Shown one piece after another: positions 1 to 14,226 of a DNA stretch of 64,000 bases (its first letter is position 1; every line of letters starts with the position of its first letter). The notes under the pieces are model-generated. The model made no database searches and was not told the origin of the DNA. It saw only the letters and a list, made by a program, of their open reading frames with translations. Both the position numbers and the translations under genes were made by a program. This DNA comes from Lenzites betulinus (lineage: Eukaryota; Basidiomycota; Agaricomycetes; Polyporales; Polyporaceae), in assembly GCA_022264855.1 (NCBI GenBank), contig JABYQU010000009.1, positions 434,001-498,000 of the forward strand. The letters are read 5' to 3'.

Positions 1-1067
1 TTGACATGCAGTGGTGAGTCGCTGCCTGTGACTGCCATCATCCGTGCTAATAACTCTTTCCCAGATACATCTTTAATCCCATTCCAGGACCTGCCGTTAC
101 AGACAACTCTAGAGTTCGAGTCCTGTCCTGCGCCCCTCGCTGCTTCGTATCTTCAAGCGCTCAGTCTCGCCGAGAACCGTCTCCTTGGCCGAGACGTGTT
201 TGAGAGACTATACGAGAATGACTTCGGCGCTCTGGGAGAAACCCGCGCAGATTCTGCACTACACCCGGACCACATACTCCATCCTAAACGGGATCTGCGC
301 AGGGCTGTCAATCATCTACAGCTAGGCGTCACATTGGAAGCTGCACCGTTGGCCGTGTCTCAGGCCCCCACAGAGGCCGACCAAGCCCAGTCGATTCTGC
401 AGCTCAAGCGCATTGCCAAGTGCACCGAGTTCGTTTCTTTCGCCGATAGCGAGCTGCGCCGACCTGGAAAGGAAGTGTTGCGAGTGAGTGGCACATCGTT
501 CACCAGCACTCCCTCTCAGGCTCATGGACGCGACAGGACTTCCTGGCAGGCAGCGCGTCTCCCTCCGCAGATGACCTGCTCGGGTTCACCCATCTCGTCG
601 CGTCCCCGCAAGACATGGACACGGACTTCCCTGTGACCCTCTCGACCTATCACTGGGACGAAGCCATGGTCGACGACATCTTTGCCTTCGCGCAAAAGCA
701 CTACCCCGCCCCTGCAGAGCTCCGTGATCCTACTCCCCACTTGCATTCCCTCCATGCCCTACACTGCGGCACGATGCTCCCTGTTTTGGATAAGCTCTGG
801 GTACCCCGGGCGGAGCTGGTGCGCGACGCAAGAGCGATCTTCGTCGACTATGAGCCTTGGATCCGGTACATGACGCGCGTCGACGACGCGCACGTCGCGC
901 AGGAGGCCGCTAGCGGACAATTCGAGAGTACTCGCCGGACGCGCAACTCCCAACAACGAAGGACGAACTACGTTCGCTATCTCAGGTTGCAGGAGCCGGA
1001 GGTGGCGGTGGTGCGACGGACAGGATATGAGACGGACATTCCCGGACCTGAGATACCCCTCCTGTAG
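1..1067 (+). CDS. ELG1: ELG1/ATAD5-like PCNA-unloading clamp-loader subunit, 3' part only
   Basis: The 5' part, including the AAA+ ATPase core, lies outside the window. What remains reads as the C-terminal region of an Elg1/ATAD5-type RFC-like protein, which unloads PCNA from chromatin after replication. Seen: a segment ending in DLRRAVNHLQLG, resembling the 'DLR..IN.LQ' helix that follows the clamp-loader AAA+ domain, and near the end DYEPWIRYMTRVDD followed by a basic RRTRNSQQRR patch, a tail I associate with fungal Elg1 proteins. Coding moves from frame 1 to frame 3 near 475-520, so a short intron must lie there (acceptor CAG at 517-519); the donor is ambiguous. The stop is TAG at 1065-1067. 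It converges on the RAD5-like gene. The family call rests on remembered motifs, not an alignment; another RFC-like large subunit is the main alternative. Confidence 0.6.
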
Positions 1068-1373
1068 CCTTGTTATACGCGTGTGTAGAACGATCCTCCT
1101 CATACTAGTAGTCTACTTGGATGTCCTGACTCGAAGACTGTAGCGCGTGGCGAGGAATGTCCTTGCACGATTGTACCCACAGTTCGGTTGGCCAATGCGT
1201 GTCAAGATAGAGTATGTTCCAGCTGGGAGCTACGGTAATCTACATGGAGCAGGGATATATAGGATTATAAAGCGATTGACCGTAAGCGCTCACTAGGCGG
1301 ATGATATCAAGCAGGTCAGCATCTTGCCAAAATATTACTATACGACTTCTGAAACGGCGTGTGTAGGCCTTCT
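1068..1373. other. Short convergent intergenic spacer
   Basis: About 306 bp between two converging genes. It is AT-richer than the flanks and presumably holds both 3' UTRs and polyadenylation sites. No ORF, repeat or RNA gene is evident. Confidence 0.5.
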
Positions 1374-4300
1374 TCAAGCCCGCCACGCATCTAGAGTACT
1401 CTGGGGTTGCTCGGCGCCACCTTGAGTCTGAGCACGAGCGTCCTTCTGCAGACCGAACAAGTGGACGAGTTCTGTGTGGAGGGTTGAGATGTGTAAAGAT
1501 GATGGGTAGTTAGAGATAGGCGAACCTTGGAGACGCGCTTCCTTCTTCTGGCGTTGCGTCGCGGCGTTCTTGATTCCGGAGAAGGCCTGAGAGCAAGACG
1601 TCAGATAATGCACTTGAGCGGTGAGAAGGGACATATATTCTGACCTCGTCAACGAGTTTCTTCTTTTTCTCCTGTATCTCGATGACCTAACGACGTGTTA
1701 GAGGTGGCCCCGAGCGTTGTTTAAGAACTAGCCTACCTTGGACTCGACAGTGTTCTCGGCAATCAGCTGGTACACGCGAACGGGCTTGGTCTGGCCGATC
1801 CTAAATAATAACGTTAGCACGAGGAGGGCAGCGTAATAGGATGAAACTTGCCGGTTGCATCGGTCAATTGCCTGCGACTCGATGCCTTCTTGCCACCACC
1901 TACGTGATTCCAGTTAGCTGAGCTGTCAGACAACGCCTATGCAACACTGGCAACATACGGATCCATCCTACGCAATGTCAGAGATCAGATCATGTACGGC
2001 AAGCAAATCTTCCAGGCTACTCACAGGTAAACATTGTTTGCAACCGTGAGGTTCAGCCCGAGCGCCCCTGCCTTCAGGGAGATGAGCATAACGCGCGGGT
2101 TGACATCGTCTGCCGACGAAACCTGCTCCGGCGCAAGATCGTCTATGCGCAGAGCCTTTTTAGCTTTAGCCTTGCCTTTGCCCTTGACTACGGCCTTTCC
2201 CTTCTTGCCTCGCGTGCGGGCTGGCGGGGCGTTCTCGTCATCATCATCGATAAAGTCGTCGTCATCGACGTCGGTGTCGTTCATCACGAAATCGTCGTCC
2301 TTGTCGTTGTCGGCCTCGTCCAATACTATCGACTGGCTGGCGCGAGTACGCCGGCGCGCGGGACGCTGTGACGGTGCTGCCCCTGCGACTTCGCTAGCTG
2401 GCGGTTGGATGATTTGACTCAACGGGGCTGCCGACACAACGTCGTCGGATTTGACCGGGACTGAGAACCTGGCGATGGTTTCCTGACGGCGTCGAGCAGA
2501 CATCTTGCCATCGAAGCGAACGTAGGGGATGCTATCGAATAGGCTGGTTAGCTCACAATTGAAAACATAGATAGGTAGTACTCACCCCTCTTTCTCAAGC
2601 GTTTCGGCAATCTACGTATGTGCATACCCAGTTATTGCAGTGTGACAACAAAGAAATAGATTATACATACCTTGTCAAGGAATCCGGTGAATTGGGAGAA
2701 CACGAGAGACTTGTCAGTCTCGGGAGTGAGCCTCAGTAGCGTCACAAGCTGATCGATCTTCGCAGAGGATCCCGTCCGCAAGTTGTCGTCTTCGTCTTCA
2801 TCCTCTTCCTCGTCGAAGCGCACTGGGGCTTGGGTCAAGTCTGTGGGAGGTGCAGGCTCAACAAGACTTCCTGAAGTGATCGGCCGTCGATCCTAATAGT
2901 ACCATCGTCAGTCACACATATAATCAGTTCGACTAGGCAATGCTGTACCATTGGACACTTCGGATCCCGCTCGATCACCTCGGCGATACTGTGGACGACA
3001 TAGCGTGAATTGACTGAGCGTTGACGTATTCCGTGGACGCTCACCAGGCTAAGCAGAACATGTGTCCGCAGAATGTGATCCGGGGTTCGTTCAGCTCGCC
3101 GAAACATATAGGGCATTCCTCGCAGTCTTCGATACCTTGTGCAAGTACGTTTTGCAACCGGATCCGTTCCTGAGGGGTGATCTGAGCAGGAGCAGCCCCT
3201 TCCTCTTCGGTATCACTGGCGAGGTTTTGCAAATGTGCTAGATAGTTGGGAGGAAGCAGGCCGGGGTGAAGTGCCAATTGTCGCATTCGAGTAAGCAGAC
3301 TGAGCACATTGGATTGCACCTGTAGAGGAGATAGTGAGTAAGTGTAGACTTGTATACCAAGACGCGATTTAAAACGTACAGCGGAGGCATGGATGGATCC
3401 GTGTTGCTCGAGAAGGTTGCCCACACGCTCCTTAGATAGCTCCTCTACCATGTCATACAACTCCTGCTCGTCATCAGCAATGTCACAGAATGATCAAGTA
3501 GTGTTGGAAAAACGTACTCTGGCCTTGGTTGTCAGCGCGACAGGCACAACGGTCATTTCAACCTAGTGTCTACTGTTCAGACTGTGATCATCGGTAACGT
3601 ATGGTCGGGCTTACCGGCGGCAAAGGCACTAAGGGGTTTCCATCCTTGTCTTGCATCTGTGACACCTGTCAGTCCTTTGGGTCGCAGTCATAAGTTTCGT
3701 GAGACAAACCTCCTTCGTCCGCCGGATGCATATATGGCTCATCAAGGCCTTGCAAACGATCAGCTTTGAAGCAATGGAAGGACGACATGAAGATACGTAC
3801 ACGCATGAGTTCAGCTCCAGCGGGTTCTCCATCCTTCAAAGGACGCAAGACCATGCGCTTGTAGAAGTCTTCTTGGTCTAACGGCCGGCAGATGCGTAAG
3901 AAGGTCAGGATTGAGCCCAAGTCCTGTAGGCAAGCTCAACGTCCGTGTCTCATATTCCGTATGGTTTGACCGACCTTTGGAGAGTTAATCTGATGTCAGC
4001 ATTATCGTCAGTATATTCTAGCGCGATGAAGAGCAGCACGTACGATTGGGGTCCCGGTAAGCACCCAGCGACGTTGAGCGGTCAGTGCGCAAACCGCTTT
4101 CGCCATCTTCGTCCTCGGATTACGAATATTATGACCCTCGTCGAGGATGATCCTCTGTGTGCGACGTCGTTATGAGTTGGCGTCTGATCACGCTCGACAG
4201 AACAAGGAGTGCACACCTTCCATTGTACACCGAAAAGGGCCTTGTCAGTCTTCTGTTTCTTCGCAACAGGAACGCCGCTTCTGGCGGCGGCTCCAATATC

Positions 4301-6480
4301 GTGTTCCAAAGCGACAGTCTGATACGTAGTAATCACGATATCGAGCCGTTTGAGCTCGGCGGCGCTCATGGTACGGTTCTTGCCGTAGTAGACGCAAGAC
4401 GTGAGCACCCCGGGCTTGACGTGGTCTTCAATCTGCTTCTCCCAGTTGGACATAACAGACAATGGAACAACTGCGGAAGATGAGTCAAGGAAAAGAACGT
4501 AAGCGAGTGACTGACCGATGAGAGTTGAGTTCGAATGGTCGATCGGCGTATCGGACCTTGTCGCAAGTATCAACGCGAGCATCGTCAGAGTTTTGCCCTA
4601 GTGTTGATCAATACACGCATTCAATATGATGGCGTTAGACATACCAAACCCATGCTGTCTGCGCAAAGTGCTCCGCGTCCGAGAGCAGGTGGCGCCTCTT
4701 GAGGGGTTTTTGTGGCGACTACAAAATGTTAGGAGATTTTGATTAGAACCTCATCGAAGATCACGCTTACTATTGAAATAGTATGGCTATGATAACCCGT
4801 TAGCAAGGGCGATATGAATGAATGACGCTATCTTTTCACCTTGCTAGGACCCTTTCGGAGCTGCCAGAACTGAACGGGTTTGTCTGCCTCAGACTTCGGT
4901 AGCTCTGGGTATTCGTGATCGATGCACCACTTCAGTGCTTGTTTCTGTTGCCCGGCTTAGCCTCTTCTCATCGTCGAAAAATGTATGAAGCTTACCTGAT
5001 GCTTCAGCAGGTTGACAGTCAGCTCGCCAGTGCTGATACCCGGGGGACTGGGATGCTCCGGCAAGCCAAGAATGTCATCCACAGCGCAGAGTGTGTCGAG
5101 CAACGAACTCCTCCGGCCCTCGTCGTCAACCTTCTCCAAGTTGTTCAAAATCTGCTTCAGTTCCAAAGCCTTGTTGTATGCCTCCTGTTGCTTCCGAATG
5201 ACCTCTTGCTGTTTTCGCACCGCTTCTTGTTGGGCGGCGGTGGTCTTCGCACGTTGACTCGCAGATGCAGAGCTGTGACTCGACGAGGCGTAACCCGGTG
5301 CCGAGTAACTGGGAGCGGCCTGGGCTGGCACTGGTGCACGGGCGGGCGCGGCGCGGGAAGCAGGAGCCCCCGGAATCGCACGTATGCCATTTGTACCCGG
5401 CTTGGAGAACCCCCGTTGACCAGGCGTGGCCCATACGAGCTTCGGCTCAAGGATTTGCCGTTTGTCAGAGGGGCCATAGATTTTCAGCGTCCTACGGGAT
5501 CAAAATCAGCCTTGAGGCCAGCGTATCCACGGAAGGGGCGAACATACATGGAGAGCGAATACGCAAAACCCGAAACTGTGACACAGGAAGTGAGATATGG
5601 TAAGGCCATACGCGGAGTTTCTACGTACGATTTCCTTCGTGCATCACACCTTCGACAGTGACAAGGCCGCTGTCCATGAGCGGCGCCAGTTTGCTTGCCA
5701 CCGTGCGCGGGATATGTCCAACCTATCAACAGGCTCAAGTATGTACCAATGTCAATGTCTCTTGCGCCTACCTGAGTGCCTCCGATATTCTTGACCTGAA
5801 TAGCGTTCCTGTAGGCCAAGCTGAGTACTGAATCGAACGCCACCCCGTCTTCATACTACTGACCGGTCGTATGGGTTAGTCGGCTGCCGTACAAGAAGCA
5901 CTTCCTCGCCGGGTCCAACCAAACCTATATCACGGTTAGAGTAGACTCAAAACTGGTAAGTGTAATGGGCAAACCTTTGTAGTACTGGATTCCGACGATG
6001 TTTGTCTTCATCATGAGGTATATCTCGTCTCTGCTCTCTTCCTCTACTACCTCTTCTACTTCCTCCTCTTCCGGTAGCCGGGGGATGGACGCTCCGGCAG
6101 GGAGCCCCGAAATACGGCGAAGGGGCTGCGAGGAAGGTGGCTGCGAGGACGAAGGAGGCTGCGACAAGCTGGGCTGCGAGGAGCTGGGTGGCGTGCCCTG
6201 TGATAATATCAGGGAAGCTTCATATTGCGCCTTGCGCTTCCTCTGACTTGGCCCCGCGGTGGATAGCGACGGGTCTGGTAGAGTTCTGGCGGCCGCAGGA
6301 ATGTCTTCGGGGTCTATGCGCTTCAGTCCGACGGCAATTCTAATCTTCGACTGGTCTGTAGGACTGGAAGAAAGTTGTTTTAATAAACCCGTAATAAACT
6401 GATTGGCATACTCACTAGAGATCCATAAACCCGGGAACAGTCTCAAGCTTGACGGAGGCGAGCTTCGTAAGGATGTCAAG
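1374..6480 (-). CDS. RAD5: RAD5/HLTF-like DNA translocase and E3 ubiquitin ligase (HIRAN-SNF2-RING-helicase C)
   Basis: Rad5 family proteins poly-ubiquitinate PCNA and remodel stalled forks in error-free damage tolerance. Domain order on the minus strand matches: a Ser/Pro/Gln-rich N-terminus (about 6440-6070), a HIRAN domain (about 6020-5480, with [15 protein letters not shown]), an SNF2 N lobe with Walker A ADSMGLGKT split by an intron near 4645 and a DEGH box near 4145, a C3HC4 RING ([21 protein letters not shown], about 3130-3060) and a helicase C lobe ending in [19 protein letters not shown] (about 1800-1740). The protein ends after LVHLFGLQ, with the stop at 1374. Many short introns are needed. 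The helicase C lobe carries a roughly 120-residue acidic/Lys-rich insert (2470-2110). A 52-nt intron near 6415-6364 is clear, but no in-frame ATG precedes it, so exon 1 is unresolved and the 5' boundary is approximate. Confidence 0.88.
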
Positions 6481-7075
6481 GGTCACGCATCCCCTTTGTT
6501 CACTCGTTCAGCTTGTCTGCGTACTATATCGGGGAAGGACTAGACACACCAATGCCGCCATTCCACTGTTTCTCCATAGCGTCCACGGTTTACTTGGCCA
6601 TACCGCAACGACCCGAGCTCGATGGGAGAGCCTCTACAGGGTGGCGGACCATGGCACGTCGCGCGACTGCTTTTGCTATACTGAATGGGCACGCGTTTAA
6701 AGCGCGTATTATCGTGGGATACTATGCATGCAACGTACCTCAAATATATGCGTCGTCGCCATACGCTTTCCGGAGTCGCAAGGGTGATAATGCAGGAAAA
6801 GGCGGGGTTGCCACTTTGGGATATACCGACGCGCTGCGCCCGCGCACAATATTTCCCACGCTGCGTAAGCGGAGCGTCTGGTCCTCCCGATCGCGAATCT
6901 GCCAACATTTCGTCTGTGCCGCCTCATATTCTACATAGCCAAGTGCGACCACTGCTATAGTCTCAGCTTGTCCGACTGGAAGGGAACACTGTACAACTTC
7001 AGGCTTCAGCTGGATATCTGGCTATGTTGTAAGACTGCACTCACTGCGCTTCCCTCCCTCCATAGCCCTTGCAGC
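6481..7075. promoter_or_regulatory. Divergent spacer between the RAD5-like and CDC1/TED1-like genes
   Basis: About 600 bp that should hold both promoters and the unresolved first exon of the RAD5-like gene. Overlapping ORFs of about 120-140 codons exist on both strands but show no recognisable motif and look like chance ORFs. No clear TATA box was identified. Confidence 0.4.
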
Positions 7076-8932
7076 ATGGCCGTTCTGCGCACCAATGTGA
7101 TACCGCGTGCAGTCAATTTCCTTCGTCTCATATGGATGCTCGTGATGCTGTGGTACGAACTGGGCACATTCTATTCCCATACGGCTAGTTGTCTCTGGCC
7201 TGATGACGCCCTTACTAGTGCTGTATGTCGGTATTTCACATCGGCGAGTGAAGGCTAATTGAAACAGTCCTTACTCATATAGAGCGCCCCCTCTTTGTCG
7301 CCGACCCATGTTCTTCTCGTTGCCGACCCACAAATACTGGATCACCGTTCCTATCCTGACCGCCCGCCATGGCTAATGCGGCTCAGTCAATTCATCGTGG
7401 ACCTGAACATCAGAAAGAGCTGGCGTGCAGTTCGGCGGCGGCGCCCTGACTCTGTGGTCTTCGTAGGAGACATGATGGACAGCGGTCGAGTGGACATGTC
7501 TGACGAGGAGTAAGTGGTAGGGTGACGCCAAACAGCAGCGCCGCCTCCAATGCGTTGGGCACTGACAACTTCACGTTAGGTATGGTCGTTACATCCGGAG
7601 ATTCAGAAGCATCTTCAATCACGACCAACAAACACCTATGCACTACATTGCGGGCAATCATGACATTGGGTACGTGTAGCACTCCAGCAATCCGGCCTCC
7701 CCTCCTCACCCATGCCTTCTTCAGTCTGGGAGGATCGCTCCGCTTCTCCGACCACGCTCGAGAGCGCTATCTGTCCTCCTTCGACCCGCTCAACCAGCGC
7801 ATCACCCTGGGCAACCATACGGCCCTTCTCATCGACGCTCCGAGCCTCGTCGACGAAGACCGGGAGCGGGCTGCTGCCGGCGCATCATATGGCGAATGGG
7901 CTTCGATACATCCGGACCGCACCATTGCATTCGTGCACATGTTCGCGCGAGGTGGGTTACGACATCGGCTGTTTGTGCGGGGGCAATAACGCTGAGCGCG
8001 CCATCATCTTCCGCAGACGTAGATCCTGCAGAAACCGACGCGCGCATCCTGTTCACGCACGTCCCGCTCTCTCGGCCCGAAGGCGCTTCATGCGGGCCCC
8101 TTCGTGAGCGAGGGACGATCCACCAGGGCAGAGGATTGGGGTATCAGAATCTGCTCACTCCGCAAGCGTCGCAGTTCCTGTTGCAGAGCATACGGCCTGC
8201 GATCGTCTTCAGGTAATTCGCCGTCGGCTTCCCCTCGTCAGACGTTCGCCTAATCCCCCCTTGTGCAGCGGAGATGACCATGATTACTGCGAATATGTCC
8301 ATACGCTTCCAGCCACGGACACCAAGCGCCCCTCGCCACCGACGTCAATACCGGAGATCACGATCAAGTCGTTCTCAATGGCAATGGGTGTCCGTCGGCC
8401 CGGGTACCAGCTGCTCTCCCTCATTCCGCCCTTCTCGTCCTCCGACTCCCCGACATTCGCGCACACGCCGTGCCTTCTACCAGACCAGCTAGGCATATAC
8501 CTCTCAATATATGTCCCGCTCATCGTCGCGAGCCTTACCGTCCTCCTTTTCTCGAACGTCCGGCGGTCGTGCACCCGCAACTCCTCCCCATCACCGCGGC
8601 AGTCCGAATGGACGTCCCTCGACGCACGCGACCCAGACGGCCCAGAGGCGGACTATGACCTGCCCCCGCCGAGCGCGTGGCGCTCCAAAGAGTTCCCCCG
8701 CGCGGGCTGGTCGCGTACTTACGTGTTCACCACCTGTGGACGGCGCCGGCGGCTGACCGTCTCCCGCGGCGCGCTGCTCGGGCCCCTGGTAGCGTTCTTC
8801 TGGACGGGCCGGAAGGGCGTAGAGGACTCTCAGAGGAGAAGGGGTGTTCTGAAGGGGTTCGTGGTGGACGTGCGGGATGTTGCTTGGCTCCCGCTAGCGC
8901 TTTTCGTTGGGATCGCGTGGTGGGTATGGTGA
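7076..8932 (+). CDS. CDC1/TED1 (MPPE1/PGAP5)-like ER metallophosphoesterase
   Basis: Proteins of this family remove ethanolamine phosphate from GPI-anchor glycans in the ER, aiding ER exit of GPI proteins. ATG at 7076 is followed by a membrane anchor (FLRLIWMLVMLWYELGTFY). The metal-site motifs then appear in order across exons: VADPQ (about 7320), FVGDMMDSGR (about 7460), AGNHDIG (about 7655), FTHVPL (about 8050) and SGDDHDYC (about 8270). A second membrane segment lies near 8495-8560 (LGIYLSIYVPLIVASLTVLL) and a hydrophobic tail at the C-terminus (LPLALFVGIAWWVW) precedes the TGA at 8930-8932. Introns fit at 7223-7282, 7510-7579, 7670-7724, about 7951-8016 and about 8213-8269. Whether it is the CDC1 or TED1 orthologue cannot be decided here. 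Its 3' end faces TEN1 about 100 bp away. Confidence 0.85.
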
Positions 8933-9032
8933 GACGTTGCATAGTTCACTTTCTTGTTGCAGTCGCCGTGTCAGACATCGTAAATTATCAGGGACCTAAT
9001 GCTTGTGCAGAAGGGGGCGTATGGTGGTGTGG

Positions 9033-9580
9033 TCACGACTCTTGCTTTACTTCTTGCGTGAGCTCTTCTCGAGCCTGTATCGCCCTATTCCACAACACCA
9101 TGTCGAGGTCCGGGGCACCCTCCGCGATAATCGCTCTCAGCACCAAGCGAGGGTTCACGTTCACGAGCGGCGCGTGCGCCGACAGCACCGGGAGCGGCAG
9201 TGGTTTCTACATCCAACAAATTTCAGACTTCTACCTTCACTGGCACCTCGCGCGCGTTCGGGACGTACGGCGGAGGACTCGACGTATCCCACGACCATGA
9301 CGATGGTTCCGGATTCGCGCAGCCACGGGGGCGATCGCCATGCGTTCTGCACACAGAGGGAGACGTCCACGAGGAGCGCGTCCTCGCCGTCGTGGATCAT
9401 GATCGTCGACGTCTCCGCGTCGTGGTAGAGTAGCCTATACAACGTAAACAGTGAGTTACTATCACGCTCTTGCGCGAGGAGTACGTACCTTCCGGCAACG
9501 CGGAGCTTTCGCGCGAGCGACGCGGGGGAGACGGACGCTAGCTTCGTGGGTGTGGCGGACTCCACTTGCTGGTTGGGCAT
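9033..9580 (-). CDS. TEN1: TEN1-like OB-fold protein of the CST telomere complex
   Basis: Ten1 is the smallest subunit of CST (Cdc13/CTC1-Stn1-Ten1), which binds telomeric single strands and assists C-strand fill-in. ATG at 9580. Three exons fit: MPNQQVESATPTKLASVSP through LRVAGR; an intron GTACGT...TATAG; an exon with YHDAETSTIMIHDGEDALLVD and SGTIVMVVGYVESS; a GTACGT...TGTAG intron; and a last exon ending WNRAIQAREELTQEVKQES with TGA at 9033. The roughly 130-residue product has the size and strand-rich pattern of a single OB fold, and the 'IMIHDG..ALLVDVSLCV...GTIVMVVGYV' core resembles fungal Ten1. The assignment is by pattern only; another small OB-fold protein is possible. Confidence 0.6.
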
Positions 9581-10391
9581 GTCGACGTTGCGCAGCGCTA
9601 TAGGTCCAACCTAGTACGTATTTTGTTCTATGAGCTCTACTCTGAGCTCGAGGTTGATCGAGATGTCCGACGCGGTCGTCGGAAGCTGAAGTCAATATTA
9701 TGTTTTGGGCGCCACCGCGTGCCCCAGAGCTGCTGCAAATCCCATGGCCATTCAAGCCACTTGAAGAGCTTAACTCAAATTCATCTCGACCAGCCAGCTT
9801 ACGTCCGATACAGAGTACACGACGAGCACGACACACATCACTGAGATAAATGGTGTCGTATACTATACAGCCAAACGATATCAAGCCCGCTCGGATGCAT
9901 GTTTCCCTCGCGCGTATCTCAGATCGAGAAGGCTGGTTGTTAACATACCCGACGATACTGCATCGACTGCCTATCATGTCGATACACATTGTGGACCGAT
10001 GTCGCCGACAGTAATAGCTACAGGCTACAGCTGTGTAACGAGCTTGAGGTAAACGCGTCATCCTAGCCTTCTCCGATATGAAATATATTGTACTGCTTGA
10101 AGTTTGAGCAATACTTATGTTTGGGATATTGACACAGGACTCCATCGCCCCTCAACCTGCGACACCCGACCACGCAGTGACGCAGGGCAGACAGCGAGGT
10201 TCCTGCGATACGCCCCCCGGCGCGTCGCCGATCCCATAGATTGGAAGCAATGCGCTAGAATGCGCCGCGCGCCCGCCGCGCCATCCCCGACCCTGTTTCC
10301 CGTTCTACAGTAGATAACCCATTCGCGCATCGTCCCCACCGCCCGCATCGCCATGCACGCTCCAAGCCCAGAATAGCGCACAGCATAACAG
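9581..10391. other. Intergenic region upstream of TEN1
   Basis: About 800 bp holding the TEN1 promoter. ORFs on both strands lack known motifs and are not supported. No repeat or RNA gene is evident. Confidence 0.4.
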
Positions 10392-10580
10392 CATCCAAAT
10401 TGGCAAGCACCGCAGACCGACTCGGACGCGGGGCCGCCCTCACAGCGCACGTCGGAGTACAACCTGCAGCCATACCATCCGGCCCCGCTCCTGTACGGCG
10501 TCATCGAAGGGCCCGTGCGATACGCTGCTCGGACCCTGCAGACGACCGGCGGCATCCAGACTGCCTCCCGGGAGCGTTAA
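10392..10580 (+). CDS. Possible terminal exon of an unrecognised small gene
   Basis: After an acceptor-like AACAG at about 10387-10391, a reading frame runs to TAA at 10578-10580. It encodes about 60 residues with a protein-like segment, EYNLQPYHPAPLLYGVIEGP, followed by RYAARTLQTTGG. An in-frame stop just upstream means it needs a 5' exon, which I could not place. I do not recognise the product. It could equally be a chance ORF in GC-rich sequence. Confidence 0.22.
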   Translation, partial: HPNWQAPQTDSDAGPPSQRTSEYNLQPYHPAPLLYGVIEGPVRYAARTLQTTGGIQTASRER

Positions 10581-12155
10581 AGGTGCCGTGGCGGGTCCTA
10601 GGCCCACACTCGCGCAGAGACTCGCACGCCGCGCTTCCGAGCGCTCTCGAGGGATGTGGATTGCTTCAGCGCACCCTGTGCGCCCTAGATGGAACAAAGC
10701 GAGACAAGAAGCCTGAGACAGGCCTGAGGAAGAAGCAGAGCCAGGGGAGCATCAGTTCAGGCTCCAGGAGCACGCACGCAGGGCGGTGATAGAACCCTCA
10801 GACGCGTCAGAGTTCTGTCCTTGTCCGGTGGCAGGTTCGGGTCAAGACCGGCAGTGGTGACATAGGGACACAGGGGGACAGGTGCGCCGGCCAGGCCCAG
10901 GAGACATGGAGCGGCAGCACTACGCACGCACTCCTAGGGTGCGCGGAGGAGGGGGGTGAATGATGGGAGGCACAGGGACGACGTCGCCGTACACGGTGGA
11001 CAGGCCACACACGTCCTTGGGTGGCGAAACTTTCTTTAGCGTTCAGTTGCGTGAGCGTACCAGCGCGTGTGTGGCAACCACTTTCGGCGTAATCGCGCTG
11101 AGTGGGCACTTACATGGCCGCAGGGTCGGCTCTCGTAAGCGGGGCATGCGTTTGAAAGCGGTATTGCGCGTCGTGTACGCGCCGCGCGCGGTGGAGTGGA
11201 GAAGCACACGCGTCGGGACGCGACGCGCAGCGCGAATGATGGACGCATGGGGCGTGTCATGACGCGATAGACGCGAAGGCCAAGGGGAGATTTGCGGCGC
11301 GCGAGGGTGCAGAGTGGACGGGAGAGACGAAGGGCAGGAGGGGAGGAGGCAAGGATAGGGAAGGCGAGGAGGGCGAAAGGCACGGGCGCAGGCTGATAAG
11401 GGGAAAGAAGGCCGAGAAAGCGGCGACAAGGGGCACGGCAAGGGTGATGGGAGCATCATCAGCGGTCTAGAGTTCCGATCTAGTGGACGAGGTTAGAGGG
11501 CCCGATATATTATTCGACGGGGACGGAGACTGACGTGGGCGGACAAGGCCCGCGGACGGCAGGGCGTGCAGGGTACATAAGGTGCGGTCGCGCAGGCCGC
11601 GCGCCGTTTCGTCTACTGTCTGGGCCGGCTACAGATCGCTATATACCCATCTGCACTCTCGATCTCGCGTTCGGTGCTGTCTACGGAGGGATCTCGGAGG
11701 ACTGGAACGGAACCACGGCTGATCGCTCTCGTGCTGGGAGACAACACTGACAGGTATGCACGCACGTTGGTCGGCGTGTGCGGAGGCGGGGCGGGGGAAC
11801 GCGCTGAGCGGTGGTGCGCTGCGGCCGCTGACGGGGCTCGGGGAGGCGGGCCCGTCTGTCGGCCGACTGTCGCTGGGCGGTGAGCGGGGGCGGACGGCGG
11901 GACCGAGCACGGTGCGCGAGGGGGCGGGGACGGCGGAGGCGAGTCGGAGCGTGCGTGAGCAGCACCGACGATCGATCTGCGAGCCCATCCGGGAAGAAAG
12001 CTCGCCCAGCCGGGGCGAGTCGGCCGGCGAGGAGTACGGCTACTTTGGCTGGACGAAGGAAAGTGAGCACCAGATTCAGACCGCGCCGCCCAGTCCGTCC
12101 AGGCGCAGAGCATCGATATCCCTCTCTTCGCCCGTTTTGGACATCGCTCTCGACG
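10581..12155. other. GC-rich intergenic region upstream of UGP1
   Basis: About 1.6 kb rich in G/A on the plus strand. Long ORFs on the minus strand (for example 11681-12388 and 11613-12179) are Arg/Pro/Ser-rich products of skewed composition with no motifs, so I do not call them. No repeat was recognised. Confidence 0.4.
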
Positions 12156-12163
12156 TATATAAA
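12156..12163 (+). promoter_or_regulatory. TATA box of UGP1
   Basis: TATATAAA lies 160 bp upstream of the UGP1 ATG and is followed by a C/T-rich stretch (about 12180-12240), the usual core-promoter arrangement of highly expressed fungal genes. Confidence 0.6.
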
Positions 12164-12322
12164 CGTCATCATAGGCCACGGGCTCCCCCAGTCCGCTCCC
12201 TCTCCGCCCCCCTCCTCCCCCTCCTCATCTCGACCAACACCACAAAACCGGTCCACATAAACCACCCGTGAGTGTCCGCCCTGTATCACTCTTGCGCCCG
12301 TCCCAATCATCTGCACAGCACC

Positions 12323-14226
<1,904 letters not shown>

